Notes: generated by a model from the sequence alone, not told the origin. DNA of 64,000 nucleotides from Cryptomeria japonica (GCF_030272615.1 NC_081413.1:24554501-24618500); one strand, 5' to 3'. Positions 23,202 through 34,376 are shown, counted from the first letter of the stretch. Translations and numbers: made by a program.

Positions 23202-24644
23202 TGATGCCCTCCTAAATGGCACAATTGTTAGTTCTTGATCAATCAAAACAAAACACACAAGATGTTAACGTTAGTCAATCAAAAACTAAAACATGAAGGC
23301 ATTCCAAAAGAGACACTAAAAGAAACATGCTAAATATATCTAATAAATAGAACAAATGATCATGAGACATCTCCAACTGCCTCTTAGCATGGCCTTAGCT
23401 TCTTCTCCCTTGTTCCTCTCCTCTCCAAGTTCCAAAATAGTGTAGCTCTCAGCAGCTTTTTGCACTATGGATGCTTATGGAGGATTGAGATTTGTATAAT
23501 AGCTCCAAATATGAAATGAAAAGCTAATAGTAATGCTAAAATGATGTATTTTAACTAAAAAGACAAGATTTAGTTATGCTATGCTAAAATGCTCTCTAAA
23601 ATGGCTATAGTCTAAATGCATACAAGTTTTCAGGATCTGGATTATGAAGGAATGGGCTCTATTTATAGGAAAAATGGAGCAATGGATGGCCAGGATTGAA
23701 TGGTTTAATCAAGGGTCAAGCTTGAAAGTTGGGGATCCATGTGCACAATTGGCACCAATAAAATAATGACAAGTGTCAACACAGGATTGGGTTGAAAGAA
23801 GAGGTTGGAGGCATTAAAGGCCTGAGAAGACCTCATGGTTATCTAAAGGCTAAGGGTCAAGCCTAAATTAGGATTACCCACTGAATTAGGAGTTAATCCC
23901 AGGATAAACCTTTGTGCAAATGATTAAGAGATAATCATGGTCAAAGTATTAAATGCTTGATGAGACCTTTGTGGTTGGGTAGAGGTTGAGTCAAACAAAT
24001 GTTTTAACCATGTGGGAGGGTTGAATTAACCATTAATGGTTATTGGAGACTTTGGGGAATTAAGTGGTTGAAGGTTGGAAGCCTTTAATGGTTTTCAAAG
24101 ACTTTGGGGTTTTTGGTGGTTGAAGGTTGAAAACCTTCAATGGTTATCCAAGACTTTGGGCCATTTGAGAAGTGACTCCATTTTGCTTAGGAATGTAACA
24201 ATATTTAGGAAATGGTTTAGGCTAATTAGGAAGGGTTTAGAAGAATCTAGAATGGGATTAGATTTTGCAAGTGGATTTGGTGGGTGAGGGAAAATAGGAT
24301 TTTATTTAAAATAAAAATTCATTTATTTCAATAAATGTGTGTAAGTTGCATTTGTAGGAAAATGCAAGTGGGGTGGGGATAATGATTTAAATAAATGTTT
24401 TATTTAATTTATTTAAAAGAGGAAAAGGAATTTTAATTAAATAAATTGATTTTATTTATTTAATTGATTGAAATTTGATTTAATGAATTAATTAAAATAA
24501 ATTGAATAATTTATTTAATTAATAGAAGAATGTTTGGGGATGAATTAATTAAATATTAATTTAATTACTGGTGGCTAGTGGATTTTTAATCAAATAAATA
24601 CGAAATATTCATTTAATTAAAATGGACAGATTTATGTGACTACA
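23202..24644 (-). repeat. 3' LTR of the young element
   Basis: The LTR begins TGTAGTCACA and ends with CA in minus-strand reading. It looks identical to 37238-38680 in every line compared. The predicted TATA box CTATAAATAG is on the minus strand at plus 23659-23668. Near the start of U3 the sequence is very rich in AATTAATTAAATAAAT-type runs (24290-24620). A 52-bp unit repeats three times, starting at 24035, 24087 and 24139. A 70-codon frame occurs in both LTRs but is not thought to be a gene. Confidence 0.96.
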
Positions 24645-24658
24645 TTTGCCCCTCTTTG
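24645..24658 (-). other. Polypurine tract of the young element
   Basis: In minus-strand reading the tract is CAAAGAGGGGCAAA, directly followed by the TG of the 3' LTR. It is the expected primer for plus-strand DNA synthesis. Confidence 0.92.
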
Positions 24659-27089
24659 AGACGGTGCAGTTTATCGCATCGTTTCAAAGAAAGAAAAACT
24701 GGTGTGAAGAAATGCCCCATTAAAATGTTAATTTAATGGGTGGTATGCCCCCTCGAGAGATGGGCCGAAAAAGTTCGAAAAATCGGGCGATCTCTCGAAA
24801 AAGAATGAAAATTGGCGAGGTGATAGAAAAGAATAAGTTAGCAACGTAGGTGAAAAATAGAAGAAAACGGGGATAAAATGGAGAAACATCAAGCCAGTGA
24901 GTACCCTTAGGTCATACAGGAGATACAGTGAAAATGTGGTGGTTGCTCTTTCGAGTGATGCTATACAAGTGATCAAAATTGGTTGAACAATCTGGTGCAA
25001 TCGGTTTAATTGCCCCGGTCAAGTCAAAGCATGACAGTTGATGCCAGTTGTTTGCTTGGACAAGATAAAGTCTGAGTAAGTGAAGCAAAGTGACCTGATG
25101 AGACTTAGGCAATTGATGCAATTGCCCGATGAAGTCAAGGTATATGAAACAAAAATACTCGTTGAGACTTAGACAATGGATGTAATTGTCCGATGTGATT
25201 GTGTTTGATTGGTTGATCAATTGATGGTGTGTGCATGTGATGGATGGTTGTGGGGAATCATGGCAACCCCGTTGAGACTAGGTCATTATGATAAATGCCT
25301 GATGTAGTCTAGGATTACCATAATCGATTACCTGTTGAGACCCGAAGATACTTGATCAGAGTATCTGTTGATAGTCTAGGTGTGTGTGAGTCAATGTACC
25401 TGTGCAGATAGAGTAACTTGCTTGGCTTATTGGATGACTTAGGATAGGAAACACAATCCCTCCTATTTAGAGATGGATGGTGATGAACGTGGCTTGATTG
25501 GGTTGATTGAGAAACGATGTAGGGTATGTGATGCTGATTATCGAGATGGGGAGTGTGAGGGGGGGGGTTTCGATGTTAGATAGAAGAAAGGGAAAACCTA
25601 TGACTCATTCCTATGGAAGAAGAGGAAAATAGAGTATGCATTATTATGACTATGTATGCATGATATGCAACTATTATGAATGTATTGATGGGTGGAATGC
25701 AACGAAATGCAATATATAAACAGATGAGGTGAAATGACGATCCATAGTGCTCTATTTTCATCATTGAGCTTTAAAATGTTGGAAGAGAATACAAGCATCT
25801 TGACATAATGATTCAAGATGACCTGAGTATTCCTTTCATGGATTTTATATAGCAAGTTAATACAAACGACTTGATATAAGGGTCAAGTCGACCAGAGTAT
25901 TGCTTGCGGAACAGATAAGGATTATCTCCTTTCATGCATGACTTGGATCGTCCTCCTTGATCTTAGGCTGATCATATCCTGAGACAAGTTCATACCGTAC
26001 TAAGAAAATAAAACCTTTATCCAATTTGGAGGAAGAGGAACCAAAGAATGAGCATTGTACCTGCAAACAAACAACATATATATACATAAAGAATAAAGAA
26101 TATGGATCCTTGGTAATGGTTCATGCTCATATGGTCGAGGTATACGCTGTGGTCAGCAAGCCGTAGTGATCTATGACTGTATTTGGCATAAGATCACGTA
26201 GCTTGGTGAACTTCCCACGTAGACACCATTAGTACATGCCCCAGTACTTCATCGGAAATAATGCACAAACGATATAAAACAATGCTGAAAGATCCCGATA
26301 CTGATAAACAAACGATTGTACTCACAAATCAACCAAGTATTTGATAGCTTAACATAATTTTCTTGTCAAAGAAAACGTCACTTTTGTCTTTGTTTTGGTA
26401 AGGAAGGATACATCCTTGTTTGAAAGACAGGTTTGGTTGTTGATGTGGATCGTGTTGGTCGAGTGATAAGTGGTCATTTGTGTGAGTATTTTGTCAATGT
26501 TTGTTTTGTATCTGATCGGATGAATATGTACAAGGTGTTGTCATGTTTTTGGGTGATTTTCGATGGTTTTTCAATGTTTTTTTTTTGGATTTTTGTGAGA
26601 CATTTTTGAATGTTTTTTGGTATTTTGTGTTGAGACATTTTTGAATGTTTTTTGGTATTTTGATGATTGCTTGAATGAAGAACTTAATGAATCATAAGAC
26701 AATGTAGAATCCACTTCCATCAATAGGTTAAGGGTATTGCCCCCAGTTTGTAGACCGGACTATGAAAAGGTGGGATGCTAGACGTGTGGAGTACTTTCTT
26801 AATTGCAGATCAAATAACAAGCCATAGTTTGGATGGATGGATGTGTGTGTGTATGAACGTGATCGCAACGAGCCTAAAAGATACTGGAGCCATTGTTTTT
26901 ACGAGTGGCGCCTGTTTGCCAGGTTTTCACCACCGTACTTTACCCAAGGTGCCACCGGAGTGGTTGTTCACCGTTTGGATGCATGATTTTTCTTTACTTT
27001 TTTGAATGTTTTTGTATTTTCTTCAGGACATTTTCTGAATGTTTTTGATATTTTCTTGATATGTAGGGGAGCCTGATGCTCTGTATACC
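24659..27089 (-). other. 3' untranslated region of the young element with hairpin repeats
   Basis: About 2.4 kb separate the Gag-Pol stop from the polypurine tract. No convincing frame is present. It contains degenerate repeat units that each fold into a hairpin (25102-25136, 25165-25190, 25275-25310, 25338-25376, 25796-25820, 25867-25890), and a 35-bp tandem repeat at 26597-26665 (GAGACATTTTTGAATG unit). A homopolymer G run is near 25559. Stem sequences differ between units, but pairing is kept. Confidence 0.8.
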
Positions 27090-30000
27090 TTAGGTATAAA
27101 ACCGTTTGAGGTGCATGCTATTGATTGGATCTGCGAGCGGTTCTCCTTTTGGTGTAGCCAACTGATATGCCCCGGACCCGAACACAGCAGTGACAACATA
27201 TGGGCCCAGCCAGTTTGATTCAAACTTACCCTGATGTTCTCTGTTTGGTTGGTTGCGAGGATTCTCTCGTAGAACAAGATCACCTACCTCAAATGTACGA
27301 GGTCTAACTCGGTGATTGTAGCTTCTACTCATGCGCTGCTGATAGGCTTTGAGGTGATTGTATGCAGCTTGTCGTTTCTCATCAAGTAACTCTAAGTCCT
27401 GAAGGCGTGAGACTCTGTATGCTTCATCATCGATGAGATTATGCAAGGAAACTCGTAATGATGGTATCTCAACCTCAATAGGTAAGATAGCTTCTGCACC
27501 ATAGACCAATGAATAAGGAGTTGCACCTGTAGGGGTTCGAATGCTAGTTCGATATGCCCATAATGCTGGATTCAATTGAACATGCCAATCACGACCGGCA
27601 TCATTGACTGTCTTCTTTAGGATTCTCAATATGTTTTTATTGGATGCTTCGGCCTGACCATTGCCTTGTGGGTAATAGGGAGTGGAAAAGTGGTGTTGGA
27701 TATGAAATTTCTCACAAAGTTCACGGACATCCTGATTTTTGAAAGGGAGACCGTTATCTGTGACAATAGACATGGGTACACCATACCGGCAGATGATGTA
27801 ATTGAGGATGAATGAGGCGATCTGCTTGCCGGTGACTTGGGTAAGTGGAACAGCTTCGATCCACTTGGTGAAATATTCGGTGGCGGTAATAATGAATTTA
27901 TGGCCATTGGATGAAGATGGATGAATCTTACCCACAAGGTCAAGGCCCCATTGACAAAAAGGCCATGGTGTGGTGATTGGTTGCAGTTCCTGGGCCGGTG
28001 CATGTATCAGGTCGCCATGAACTTGACATTTCTTGCATTTCCTAACAAAGTAGTAGGAATCCTTTTCCATAGATGGCCAATAGTATCCAGCTCGCATGAT
28101 CTTCTTGGCTAGTGATGGACCACTTGAGTGAGTCCCGCAAATTCCTTCATGTACCTCTTCCAAAGCCTTTGTTATCTCATCTTGTTCCAGACATCGAAGG
28201 AGAGTACCATCAAGACTACGTCGGTATAGGGTTTCGGCAATAATGGTATATCGAGCAGTTTGGCGAATGAAGGGTTTACGTTGGTTATTTGATTGGTTGG
28301 GAGGAAGGGTGTGATCACGGAGATAGGTGTAGAAATCACCGTACCATGGGGATTCAGAACCGACAAGGCGACATATCATTTCGGATTCGGGGATATCATA
28401 AGCGGGAATCCAAAGCTGTTCTACCAAGAACTCGTAGCGTGTTGAATTCTGTGGAAGATCTAGGAGAGATGCGATGGTAGCCATAGCGTCAGCAGCTCGA
28501 TTCTGATCTCTTGGTATCTGCTCAAAAGTGATAGTAGTAAATGATGTCTTTAGAGTGTCCACCATTTGCTTGTATGGCATGAGTTTATCATCTTTGGTCT
28601 GATATTCATCTGTTTCTTGTCGAATGACCAGTTGGGAATCGCCATATACTTGAAGTTCTTTTAATTTCCATTGTATGGCTAGCCTGAGTCCTGTGATCAA
28701 AGCCTCATACTCTGCTATGTTGTTTGTGCATGGAAATGTGAGCCTGTAAGACTTCGGGATGCTATCACCTTGAGGTGTGATAAACAGAATGCCTGCCCCC
28801 GAGCCGTGCCTAGTGTATGAACCATCAAAGTATAATTTCCATGACTGTGCTTCTGTAATCATGAATATCTCTTCATCTGGAAAATTGGAAATGAGAGGAT
28901 GATCGCCTATGAGAGGTGCATCAGCCAACTGATCTGCAATAACTTGACCTTTGATAGCTTTACGGTCCACATACTCAATGTCAAATTCACTTAGAATCAT
29001 TACCCATTTGGCCAAGCGACCTGTCAATGCTGCTTTGCTGAGTAAATACTTGAGTGGATCAATCTTTGCAATGAGTTGTACCTTGTGTGTTAATAGATAG
29101 TGCCGCAATTTAGTGGCTGCCAGGATTACTGCTAGGCAAGCTCGCTCAATAGGTGTGTAATTGAGTTCATAGCCAACCAGTGTGCGAGAGATGTAGTAAA
29201 TAGCACACTCTTTTCCTTCTGCATTATGTTGTGCCAGTAGTACACCCAATGCTGTACTTGTTGCTGAAATATAGAGTAACAACGGTCTACTTGGATCTGG
29301 TGGCATCAACAATGGTGGATTCATGAGATAGTCTTTAAGTGCCTGAAATGCTTGCTGGCATCTGTCATCCCATTGAAAGCGTATGTTCTTGTGTAGCAGG
29401 TGTGTGAAGGGGTGACACTTATCAGCCAATTGTGCAATGAATCTTCGGATGGATTGAAGCCGTCCTTGTAATGTCCTTAGCTGACTGATATTCTTTGGAG
29501 GTGGCATGTCCATGATTGCTTTAACCTTTGCTGGATCGACCTCAATGCCTTTGCTTGAGACAATGTATCCTAGAAGCTTCCCGGAGGTCACTCCGAAGAC
29601 ACATTTCTTTGGGTTGAGTCGAACATGGTACTGTTCCAGTCTATCAAAGATTTTATCTAAGATGTGAAGATGTCCATCTCTTGTGAGTGATTTTGCTAGT
29701 AAATCATCCACATAGTCTTCCATCATAGTATGCATCATGTCATGGAAGATGGTGGTCATTGCTCTTTGATAGGTCGCTCCTGCATTCTTTAGACCAAAAG
29801 GCATTACATTCCAGCAGTATGTGCCCCATGGACATGTGAAGGCTGTCTTATGTTGGTCCTCTGGTGCGATCTTTATTTGATTGTATCCTGAAAAGCCATC
29901 CATGAGTGAAAGCATGGCATGTCCTGCTGTCAAATCCACTATGATGTCGATATTTGGTAGGGGGAAGTCATCTTTAGGACATGCCTTATTCAGATCTCTG

Positions 30001-33000
30001 AAGTCTGTACAAATGCGAATGCCCCCTTTTGGTTTGCCAACTGGTACAATGTTGGAGATCCATTCTGCATAATCAATTGGTCTAATGAAACCAACATCCA
30101 GGAGTTTCTTGAGTTCTGTTTTGACTAGCACGGCAATCTGAGGATGCATCTTACGAAGCTTCTGCTTGACAGGTTTGGCTCCTTTTGCTACTGTGAGATG
30201 ATGCATGACTAAATCAGGATCAAGCCCAGGCATGTCTGCATATGACCATGCAAAGTTGATCTGACGCTGTTGGAAGAACTCTATAAATTGAGGTTGTTCC
30301 TCTGGAGTGAGAAGAGATGCCAGATGTATGATATGAGGATTTTCAGGAGTCCCCACATTGTATTCTTGGGTCTCCTCAATGAGGATCGTTGATCGTTCCT
30401 GTTGTGTACTAGCAGGGAGAATGTCAAACCCTTCATCCTCAGGCGCCTCAGAGAGGTTTTCACCATTGGATACGCTCTTTCTTTTTACTTTTGTCGGATC
30501 AAACAGTGCCACAGTGTGGTTTTCACTGGAAGATCCATGTTTTATTGTTATATTTTTGCAGCTGAAGGGTTTGGCATCCGCCCCGAAGTATGCTGCGCTA
30601 TTAAGTTCAATGGCGAATCCAGCTTTGTGATCCCCGCTTGGTAGATTATCCCTTAATTCCAAAAAGTCAATGATAGCCTCATCATTTTGGAAGAGGTCAA
30701 GACATGGGGGATTTGGTTGGTTCCATTCGATGAGTTCAGGGTGGACAATGGGCATTACGTCATCGATTAAGTTAAGTTCGTTAGAGGTATCAGTGAGGGT
30801 TAAGACAGTGTGGTGAAGGTAGTTGATGGTACTTTTCCTGTCAGAATCAGGCGTAGGATGAGACGTAGGGTCTGTGGAAGATGTTTCCAGCTCAGGTACC
30901 CAAGTGGTCTTTATCTGTGCTTCTCCGTAAACAGGAATGTCTTTGCATGGCGGAGGTGGCGACGTGTCTTCCTCATCTGAAGTGTTAAGCTGTACAGAAT
31001 CAAATTCCCACTCATGTGAGTCGGTCTCTGAATCACTTTCCAGCATCCGATTGCTATACCATACTGGGATGTCTTTGGAGTTAAATACTGCAGGCGTGAT
31101 TGGTTTATGTACTTTTGTGGTGATCAATGCTGCAGGAACCGTGATGGGGTTTAAAGGATTTGTTACTGGAAGTATTGGTAATGGTGACTCAGTGGCTTCT
31201 GCTAGAACTACTGGCGCCATAGATGTTGCTGCGGGTTCTGATACAGTTGCTGCTGCTATTGGTGTTATTGACGGGATTACTGGTTCATTTGGTGGGATGA
31301 TTGGCATTGTAGATGGTTGTGGTAGGTTTGTGAGCCTCGATGGGGCAGTGGGGATAGTGTTTGATGGTGCTTTGATTATGAAAGGTATCCTCTTTGCAGT
31401 AGGTGGGCAAAATGGTTTGCTGGGTTTTCCTTTGAATCTGAGTTTAGGAAGGATCTCTTTTTCAAAGCCAAGGCCTGTATTACCTTTGGGCTTGAATTCT
31501 GGTAACAGCGGTTCTTGTCGTCCTTGTTTGCAGGATCCCAAAGCACTTTGACCATCATACCCCATTCTTTGCATAATGAGGAGGCCTTTGCCATACTGTT
31601 CTGTAGGAAGCGTAACTCGCGGTTTATCAGTGGTAATGGGGTCTTTATAGATCCAGTCCGCTAGGTCCTCATCTTGTGTTTCTTCCTCTTGACTCTTTCC
31701 AAGGATGAAAGGCGTTAAGGCACATGCAGGCGTGATTAGTGGTTGCTGGAGCAACTGTTGTGGTTTACCATGTGTTCTTGGAGAAGTGGGCATTTGTCCC
31801 ACACAAAAGAGCTGACTCAAGTTGTATTCTCCAGGACCTTCCTCTGCGACTTTCATCTTAAGCTTTTCTTGCTTGGGTATAGGAGTGTTTGAACTGGCAA
31901 GAGAGGCGGGATTTACATATGATGTGGAGGAAATGGCTTCCCTATTATTAGGAACAGTAATTTCTGGTTGATGGCTGATATTATGGCAAAATGCAAAGGG
32001 ATTTGCATCACCCAGGATTGTGATCTCTACACCGTTATGTGGGAACTTGATACATTGATGGTAGGTAGATGGAACGGCTTGCATGGCATGTATCCAAGGT
32101 CTCCCTAATAATAGATTATATGGCAGAGGAAGGTCCAGAACCTGACAAATGATGTGTTTTACCACAGGGCCAACCCGGATTGGTAGTACCACAGCTCCTT
32201 TGGATGAACGCTCTGCATCATCATAGGCTTTGATGGTGATCTTCTTGCGAGGATCCACTGATTCTACTGCATATCCCAATGCTGTGACCAACTGTAGTGT
32301 ACAAATGTTTAGGCCTGCTCCATTATCGATCAAGACTCGCTTGATCCTGTGTTGGTTGACAAAGCCTTCAATGTGGAGTGAGGCGTTATGAGGTTGCTGG
32401 AAGGAAGAGTTATCACTTTCAGAAAAAGTGAGACAGGGTGATGACTTTAGACTTCCAACCATGGCTTGAAATTGGTCCGTGTTTAAGTTTGCAGGGACTG
32501 ACGCCTCTTGGAGTGCTTGATCCAAGATTGTTTTATGAGAGGGTGACAGACGCAATAGTTCCAAGATGGATATAAGTGCAGGGGTTTTGTCTAATTGTTC
32601 CACAAGATTGTACTGCTTTGGGATGGAGGTAGTGCCTTGTGGAGCTGCCTTTATGGTGACCTTGCCACGACGTGTAACAACATTGCAATTTGAGGTGGGA
32701 TTTTTGAAGGTGATAGTTGCAATTTGTTCACTGGCATCATACAGGTGATTGACAGTGTAATTATACGCAGCTTGTGTATAATCAGTGGTATCAGGACCTC
32801 GTCTGGACGTGGAAGGACCCCTTTGATCTTGCGATGGAAGTGGATTCTTGAACATCTGATGATCATTATTGGTCATTTTTGAGTCATGCCCTTCAATTTC
32901 AATTTCTCCTCGATCAATAAGATCTTGAATGAGATCTTTCAATCGATGACAATTACTTGTCTTATGTCCTCTTCCTTGATGGAACTCACAATGTTCAGTA

Positions 33001-34376
33001 TCTCTCCACCATGCCGGTTTGACTTGAGGCTCATAATTTGATAACTTAGGTAGCGTGATCAAATTCTGAGAAATGAGTTGTCGCATCACTGTTTCAATGG
33101 GTTCCCCTAAGGGAGTGTATGTGCGTTTTTGTTTTTGTGGACGAGGTCTTGGTTCATCCTGAGATGTGATGCGACCTTGATTAGGAAGAACATTTGTGTT
33201 ATTTTGAGGTGGAGGATTTTGTCCTGCAAACTGAACCACAGGTTGTGCATTTTGGACAGTCCGAGCATCCACAACCCCATCATTGACGATATTCTTATTC
33301 TTGTTCCAGAAGTTCGGTTTATCGCTATTGAAGCGCGGGCGAGGACCATCTTTGGGTTCATTAAAGATTTTGATGAGTCCTTTTTTGATGAGTGCCCGCT
33401 CACATTTTATACCCTTGGTGATCATATCGTTAAAAGAATCTGTGTCTTTGACATCCAGGTGAAATTCCATTTCTTCGTTTAAGTTGGAAATGAAAATTTC
33501 CACTAGTTCTCGTTCAGGTAACTGAAGAGAACGTCTGCTAGACATTTGGCGCCATCGTTGCAGGAATACTGAGAATAATTCACCTGGTTTTTGTTTGGTG
33601 TTGCATAGATCAGCCATGGTGATGTCACGTTCAATATTATAAGAGTAATGAGATAGGAACTTCTGGATGAGTTCCTCAAATGTTCTTATGCCACCTGGTA
33701 GTCGGGAAAACCATGATGTGGTTGTTCCTCCCAAGCTTTGGGGAAAAAGGCGCATTAAGTATGTGTCTTCATATGCAACTTCGAGACAAGCGGAATGAAA
33801 TTCTCGGACATGATCGCGGGGATCTCCCTTTCCTCTATATTTTTTGAATTTTGGTGTTTCGAACCCGCGTGGAAAGGGTGGCATATAAAGATTCCTGTCA
33901 AACGGATAGGGACAGATGTCGTTAAGTGAGAATTGATTGGTTTTAACACCACTATGAAGTTGCTGGGCGAGATTCTCAACTTGTTGCCGCAACATCTCTA
34001 TTTCGTTAGGAGGAGGAGGTGGTGGGTTACCTCGAGGGATGTTATATCTGATGTGGTCTCTACGCCTTTCCTCCTCATGGCGACTTTGTCTTTCTGATGC
34101 TTGTCTTAATTGGGCAAGATCAAAGTCTGAGGGGAGTTTGGCTCCTTCTTGAGCGAGTCTTAAAAAGTGAGCATCCGCATTGCTCCTTAATATTTCATCA
34201 AATAATCTGTTAAAATGAGGGTTATGCTGAACCCTTTCGATTGTTGAAGGAGTGGGAGTACTTGGGTTTTCGTCATTCACATTTCCTCCCAGTGCTTCTT
34301 GAAATTCATTGAGGTTGTCCTCTTCTTCCTCAATTTCTATTTCTCGCTGCCTTGATCGTGATCGGGTTTGAGCCAT
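27090..34376 (-). CDS. gag-pol: Gag-Pol polyprotein of Tat/Ogre-like Ty3/gypsy element
   Basis: A single frame of 2,428 codons starts at ATG 34376. Gag core is at about 170-310, with a CHHC knuckle C463-H466-H471-C476. Protease D684-N-G with LLLGRPW at 755-761. G-patch-like segment 928-957. A Pro/Thr/Ala-rich then acidic linker runs about 985-1330. RT is about 1400-1605 with YVDD at 1555-1558. The first RNase H (about 1695-1815) lacks the usual first Asp (LYISATSTAL). The second (1846-1965) keeps D1851, E1889, D1913 and D1963. Integrase has H2076/H2083, C2114/C2117 and D2146, D2207, E2243 with D,D(35)E spacing. The end lacks a chromodomain. Polyprotein processing and a mechanism for adjusting Gag to Pol ratio are not visible in the sequence. 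Confidence 0.97.
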   Translation of the reverse strand: MAQTRSRSRQREIEIEEEEDNLNEFQEALGGNVNDENPSTPTPSTIERVQHNPHFNRLFDEILRSNADAHFLRLAQEGAKLPSDFDLAQLRQASERQSRHEEERRRDHIRYNIPRGNPPPPPPNEIEMLRQQVENLAQQLHSGVKTNQFSLNDICPYPFDRNLYMPPFPRGFETPKFKKYRGKGDPRDHVREFHSACLEVAYEDTYLMRLFPQSLGGTTTSWFSRLPGGIRTFEELIQKFLSHYSYNIERDITMADLCNTKQKPGELFSVFLQRWRQMSSRRSLQLPERELVEIFISNLNEEMEFHLDVKDTDSFNDMITKGIKCERALIKKGLIKIFNEPKDGPRPRFNSDKPNFWNKNKNIVNDGVVDARTVQNAQPVVQFAGQNPPPQNNTNVLPNQGRITSQDEPRPRPQKQKRTYTPLGEPIETVMRQLISQNLITLPKLSNYEPQVKPAWWRDTEHCEFHQGRGHKTSNCHRLKDLIQDLIDRGEIEIEGHDSKMTNNDHQMFKNPLPSQDQRGPSTSRRGPDTTDYTQAAYNYTVNHLYDASEQIATITFKNPTSNCNVVTRRGKVTIKAAPQGTTSIPKQYNLVEQLDKTPALISILELLRLSPSHKTILDQALQEASVPANLNTDQFQAMVGSLKSSPCLTFSESDNSSFQQPHNASLHIEGFVNQHRIKRVLIDNGAGLNICTLQLVTALGYAVESVDPRKKITIKAYDDAERSSKGAVVLPIRVGPVVKHIICQVLDLPLPYNLLLGRPWIHAMQAVPSTYHQCIKFPHNGVEITILGDANPFAFCHNISHQPEITVPNNREAISSTSYVNPASLASSNTPIPKQEKLKMKVAEEGPGEYNLSQLFCVGQMPTSPRTHGKPQQLLQQPLITPACALTPFILGKSQEEETQDEDLADWIYKDPITTDKPRVTLPTEQYGKGLLIMQRMGYDGQSALGSCKQGRQEPLLPEFKPKGNTGLGFEKEILPKLRFKGKPSKPFCPPTAKRIPFIIKAPSNTIPTAPSRLTNLPQPSTMPIIPPNEPVIPSITPIAAATVSEPAATSMAPVVLAEATESPLPILPVTNPLNPITVPAALITTKVHKPITPAVFNSKDIPVWYSNRMLESDSETDSHEWEFDSVQLNTSDEEDTSPPPPCKDIPVYGEAQIKTTWVPELETSSTDPTSHPTPDSDRKSTINYLHHTVLTLTDTSNELNLIDDVMPIVHPELIEWNQPNPPCLDLFQNDEAIIDFLELRDNLPSGDHKAGFAIELNSAAYFGADAKPFSCKNITIKHGSSSENHTVALFDPTKVKRKSVSNGENLSEAPEDEGFDILPASTQQERSTILIEETQEYNVGTPENPHIIHLASLLTPEEQPQFIEFFQQRQINFAWSYADMPGLDPDLVMHHLTVAKGAKPVKQKLRKMHPQIAVLVKTELKKLLDVGFIRPIDYAEWISNIVPVGKPKGGIRICTDFRDLNKACPKDDFPLPNIDIIVDLTAGHAMLSLMDGFSGYNQIKIAPEDQHKTAFTCPWGTYCWNVMPFGLKNAGATYQRAMTTIFHDMMHTMMEDYVDDLLAKSLTRDGHLHILDKIFDRLEQYHVRLNPKKCVFGVTSGKLLGYIVSSKGIEVDPAKVKAIMDMPPPKNISQLRTLQGRLQSIRRFIAQLADKCHPFTHLLHKNIRFQWDDRCQQAFQALKDYLMNPPLLMPPDPSRPLLLYISATSTALGVLLAQHNAEGKECAIYYISRTLVGYELNYTPIERACLAVILAATKLRHYLLTHKVQLIAKIDPLKYLLSKAALTGRLAKWVMILSEFDIEYVDRKAIKGQVIADQLADAPLIGDHPLISNFPDEEIFMITEAQSWKLYFDGSYTRHGSGAGILFITPQGDSIPKSYRLTFPCTNNIAEYEALITGLRLAIQWKLKELQVYGDSQLVIRQETDEYQTKDDKLMPYKQMVDTLKTSFTTITFEQIPRDQNRAADAMATIASLLDLPQNSTRYEFLVEQLWIPAYDIPESEMICRLVGSESPWYGDFYTYLRDHTLPPNQSNNQRKPFIRQTARYTIIAETLYRRSLDGTLLRCLEQDEITKALEEVHEGICGTHSSGPSLAKKIMRAGYYWPSMEKDSYYFVRKCKKCQVHGDLIHAPAQELQPITTPWPFCQWGLDLVGKIHPSSSNGHKFIITATEYFTKWIEAVPLTQVTGKQIASFILNYIICRYGVPMSIVTDNGLPFKNQDVRELCEKFHIQHHFSTPYYPQGNGQAEASNKNILRILKKTVNDAGRDWHVQLNPALWAYRTSIRTPTGATPYSLVYGAEAILPIEVEIPSLRVSLHNLIDDEAYRVSRLQDLELLDEKRQAAYNHLKAYQQRMSRSYNHRVRPRTFEVGDLVLRENPRNQPNREHQGKFESNWLGPYVVTAVFGSGAYQLATPKGEPLADPINSMHLKRFYT

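Noticed and set aside
24075-24287. 70-codon frame present in both LTRs
   Set aside because: It reads the 52-bp tandem repeat, and lies in the strand opposite to transcription.
24728-25220. Minus-strand 90- and 102-codon frames after Gag-Pol as an envelope-like gene
   Set aside because: They overlap the hairpin repeats, show no signal peptide plus membrane anchor arrangement, and are too short.
30937-31551. 204-codon frame antisense to Gag-Pol
   Set aside because: It mirrors the Pro/Thr/Ala-rich linker, whose composition removes stops on the other strand. No motif or start context supports it.
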